From Patiria miniata (lineage: Eukaryota; Echinodermata; Asteroidea; Valvatida; Asterinidae): a stretch of 64,000 nt of DNA. The notes below the pieces were generated by a model. It searched no databases. It saw only the letters and a list, made by a program, of their open reading frames with translations, and was not told the DNA's origin. This document shows positions 61,940 through 64,000 of this stretch, piece after piece (within the stretch, counting starts at the first letter, position 1; each line of letters starts with the position of its first letter). Where the stretch lies: NCBI RefSeq assembly GCF_015706575.1, contig NW_024037076.1:19224898-19288897 (forward strand). Direction: 5' to 3'. The position numbers and the translations under genes were made by a program.

Positions 61940-63830
61940 TTTTCTCCGTAACTGAGGAAGTGAAATCAGTAGCCTTTGCAGTATGCTGTCAACATCATAC
62001 AGTCCAACATTTGCGGCCAAATGAGACTTGAGATCCTTTTACTTTTTTTTGGCTCATGGAAAAATTGAGGTAAGTGTGTGTCTTATTGCTCTGCTCCACA
62101 AGTTTAGCTGTAAGCCTAGAAATCTATAACATAATTCATTTTAGTAATCATTTTATTGCAAGGTCTTAATGCCATTAAGGTTCAGAATCAATGGAACTGT
62201 TAGTCCCAGTGCCTCAAGGAATAAGGAAAACAGTCTGAGGTTAATCTCCAAGATCTTTTTGTTTCGTAATTCCCTAAAAGTGTTCATTTTTATATGTATA
62301 TGAGTAAACAATGTCAAAACTTCTGGGGCACTCTCAGTATTTAAAGTTTTTAACCATTTAAGGCCAGAACCATCCCTAAAATGAACTAGTTTAAATTTTC
62401 ATTCTTTTTGGATCCATCAAAAGTAAAACAACTGTGCACTTTCAAGATTGTGAGCGAATGCATTATGGAGATTTCAATTTTTTGAGGCAAATCTTTTCTT
62501 CCTCAAAATGATACCATTTCACATGAGGCCAATTTCAGCATTATGAAAAGAAGGGTAATGTCTGTGACAAGAGCCAATTAACCAAGATATCTCATAATAA
62601 TGATGCAGAGAAATGATCCTAAACTCCTAGTCTGTAATCTCCTTAACAATTACCAGATGATTGACGTTTAAGATAAAAGTACATTTTCGGGTTTATTCAC
62701 TGAGCTCTTAAAAGCTTTGCCGCGGACATGAAATGCCTATGAATGAAATTTTAATGTGTTTGGTATTACTATGGCCGTTGAATAGTATCCACTCGTGAAT
62801 AATTTATCTGGTGTACAGACTGTATAAAATGACAATGAGACTACTTGCCCACTGAACTATAGTCATATGAATTTCTCTAGGATCACATGAGTTTTTCTGT
62901 CCCACTATTTCAAGTTTGATAAATCAACTTCTTAAATTTGAAGAAGTAGGTAGGTAGGTGATGAGTCTCTTAAGAAATTTGAGTCTCCACCCAAGTCTGC
63001 AGTCGTAATTCATGTCAAATTTTAGGCCAGCTTGAAGTGCCTGAAGAGCCTGGAAGTTCACCGATCTTTAGGGTGTTTCTTACATGAAAAAAAAGAAAAG
63101 ATGAGATTGTTCCTTTCAACACTTTTCAGTCAACATGTTTACTTCTTGCTTTGAACTCACGTTTGATACCTGACACTGCTCCCGTAAACAAAACCTTGAG
63201 GTATAAACTGTGAAGTTTAACAGAAGTATCCTTTTTCACTTTGTGATCCCCTTGTTAATCTTGACCTTTCTTCATCCATTGAAAATTACCCCAGAATTCT
63301 TTGGCACTTATAAACAAAGTACAAACTTGATCCTTTTAAAACACTGTCCTCATAATAGTAGATTTTCTTTTTCAGTTTCGTGTGGGATCTAGATAGCCTG
63401 TTCTCACTTCTCTTTTGTATTGTGCCATTGTCCGCTTTCACGACCACCACCAATCTTTACCAGCTATCGATTGCCCTACAATTGTCCTTGGCGTTATCAT
63501 ATAACATTCGGGAATCACATGTCAACTTCCCATTCATGAAAAAATAATGGAAAGGCATTTTGGACTGGCCGATCGTTACAGCCGTGCCCCAGTTGCAGCG
63601 GGGGAAAGTTGAACAAAGGCGTATTGAACATTGTCCATTTCACGGTTGGATAGATGGCAGAGATGGTTTACCCTGGCAACTTCATTGATTTGTTAGCTTG
63701 CGCCGTAGCTGGTAGGCCGAATATTTAATATCGGTTCATTTTTTCGTTTCCTCAGAAGTCGCTGCGATATTGTGTGAATCAGACTGTGAAATAGGTGCGT
63801 CACATTTGTTCTTTCTCATTTTGGGGAGAT
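61940..63830. other. Intergenic sequence
   Basis: Nothing recognisable in about 1.9 kb of AT-rich sequence. The last few hundred bases are somewhat less AT-rich and could be the promoter of the next gene. Confidence 0.35.
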
Positions 63831-63833
63831 ACC

Positions 63834-63897
63834 ATGAGCGTTTTTGGATCAACCTTTGAGAGAGCTCACTGGAGAACCACATCTCTGCTGCATTACT
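63834..63897 (+). CDS. Possible first coding exon of a downstream gene (partial)
   Basis: ATG at 63834 (A at -3) opens a frame reading MSVFGSTFERAHWRTTSLLHY up to a strong donor, T|GTAAGT, at 63898. The rest would lie beyond the window. I do not recognise the peptide. The call rests only on the start context, the open frame and the donor, so it could be chance. Confidence 0.3.
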
Positions 63898-64000
63898 GTA
63901 AGTGTGCGGATAAAAATGAAATTTATGTTGATTTTAAACAATCTTTCAAAAGTGAGACAGGTGCAACAGTGTCATTGCTAACTGTAGATATACAGAATTG

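Overview
The window looks like nuclear DNA of an invertebrate deuterostome or similar marine animal (echinoderm or hemichordate type; inferred). The evidence is spliced genes with GT-AG introns, animal protein families, tRNA-headed SINEs and very many short non-autonomous DNA transposons. There is no sign of bacterial organisation, no rRNA, no CRISPR array and no recognisable transposase or reverse transcriptase.

Three protein genes can be assembled exon by exon. (1) Minus strand, 19590 to 11135: an eight-exon D-isomer-specific 2-hydroxyacid dehydrogenase. All catalytic residues are visible, but two exons are one G short in G runs and one junction does not keep phase. (2) Plus strand, 30509 to 37283: a four-exon ornithine decarboxylase antizyme with a +1 programmed frameshift site (TGG TAT TCC TGA T) in exon 2. 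It gives a 216-residue protein. (3) Plus strand, 39797 to 56867: a complete 16-exon xylulokinase of 530 residues (XYLB). A possible first exon of a fourth gene lies at 63834-63897. The genes are unrelated metabolically (hydroxyacid metabolism, polyamine control, xylulose phosphorylation) and each seems to be its own transcription unit.

The rest is dominated by repeats. 713-9323 is one giant palindrome of about 8.6 kb: a foldback-type element whose arms carry tRNA-like polymerase III boxes, a GC-rich module and long arrays of a unit of about 70 bp. 10-30 kb holds MITE families, hairpin elements, a region rich in TGACGTCA, and a duplicated 2.1-kb block (23345-25441 and 26468-28571). Antizyme intron 1 holds two members of a TIR family with palindromic ends, each flanked by a perfect 9-bp target-site duplication, plus a third element and a TTAA-flanked MITE. 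Xylulokinase introns hold a foldback hairpin with a 9-bp duplication, TA-, TTAA- and TAA-flanked elements, and several SINEs. 57-64 kb is mostly intergenic, with one long SINE, a tandem duplication and small hairpins.
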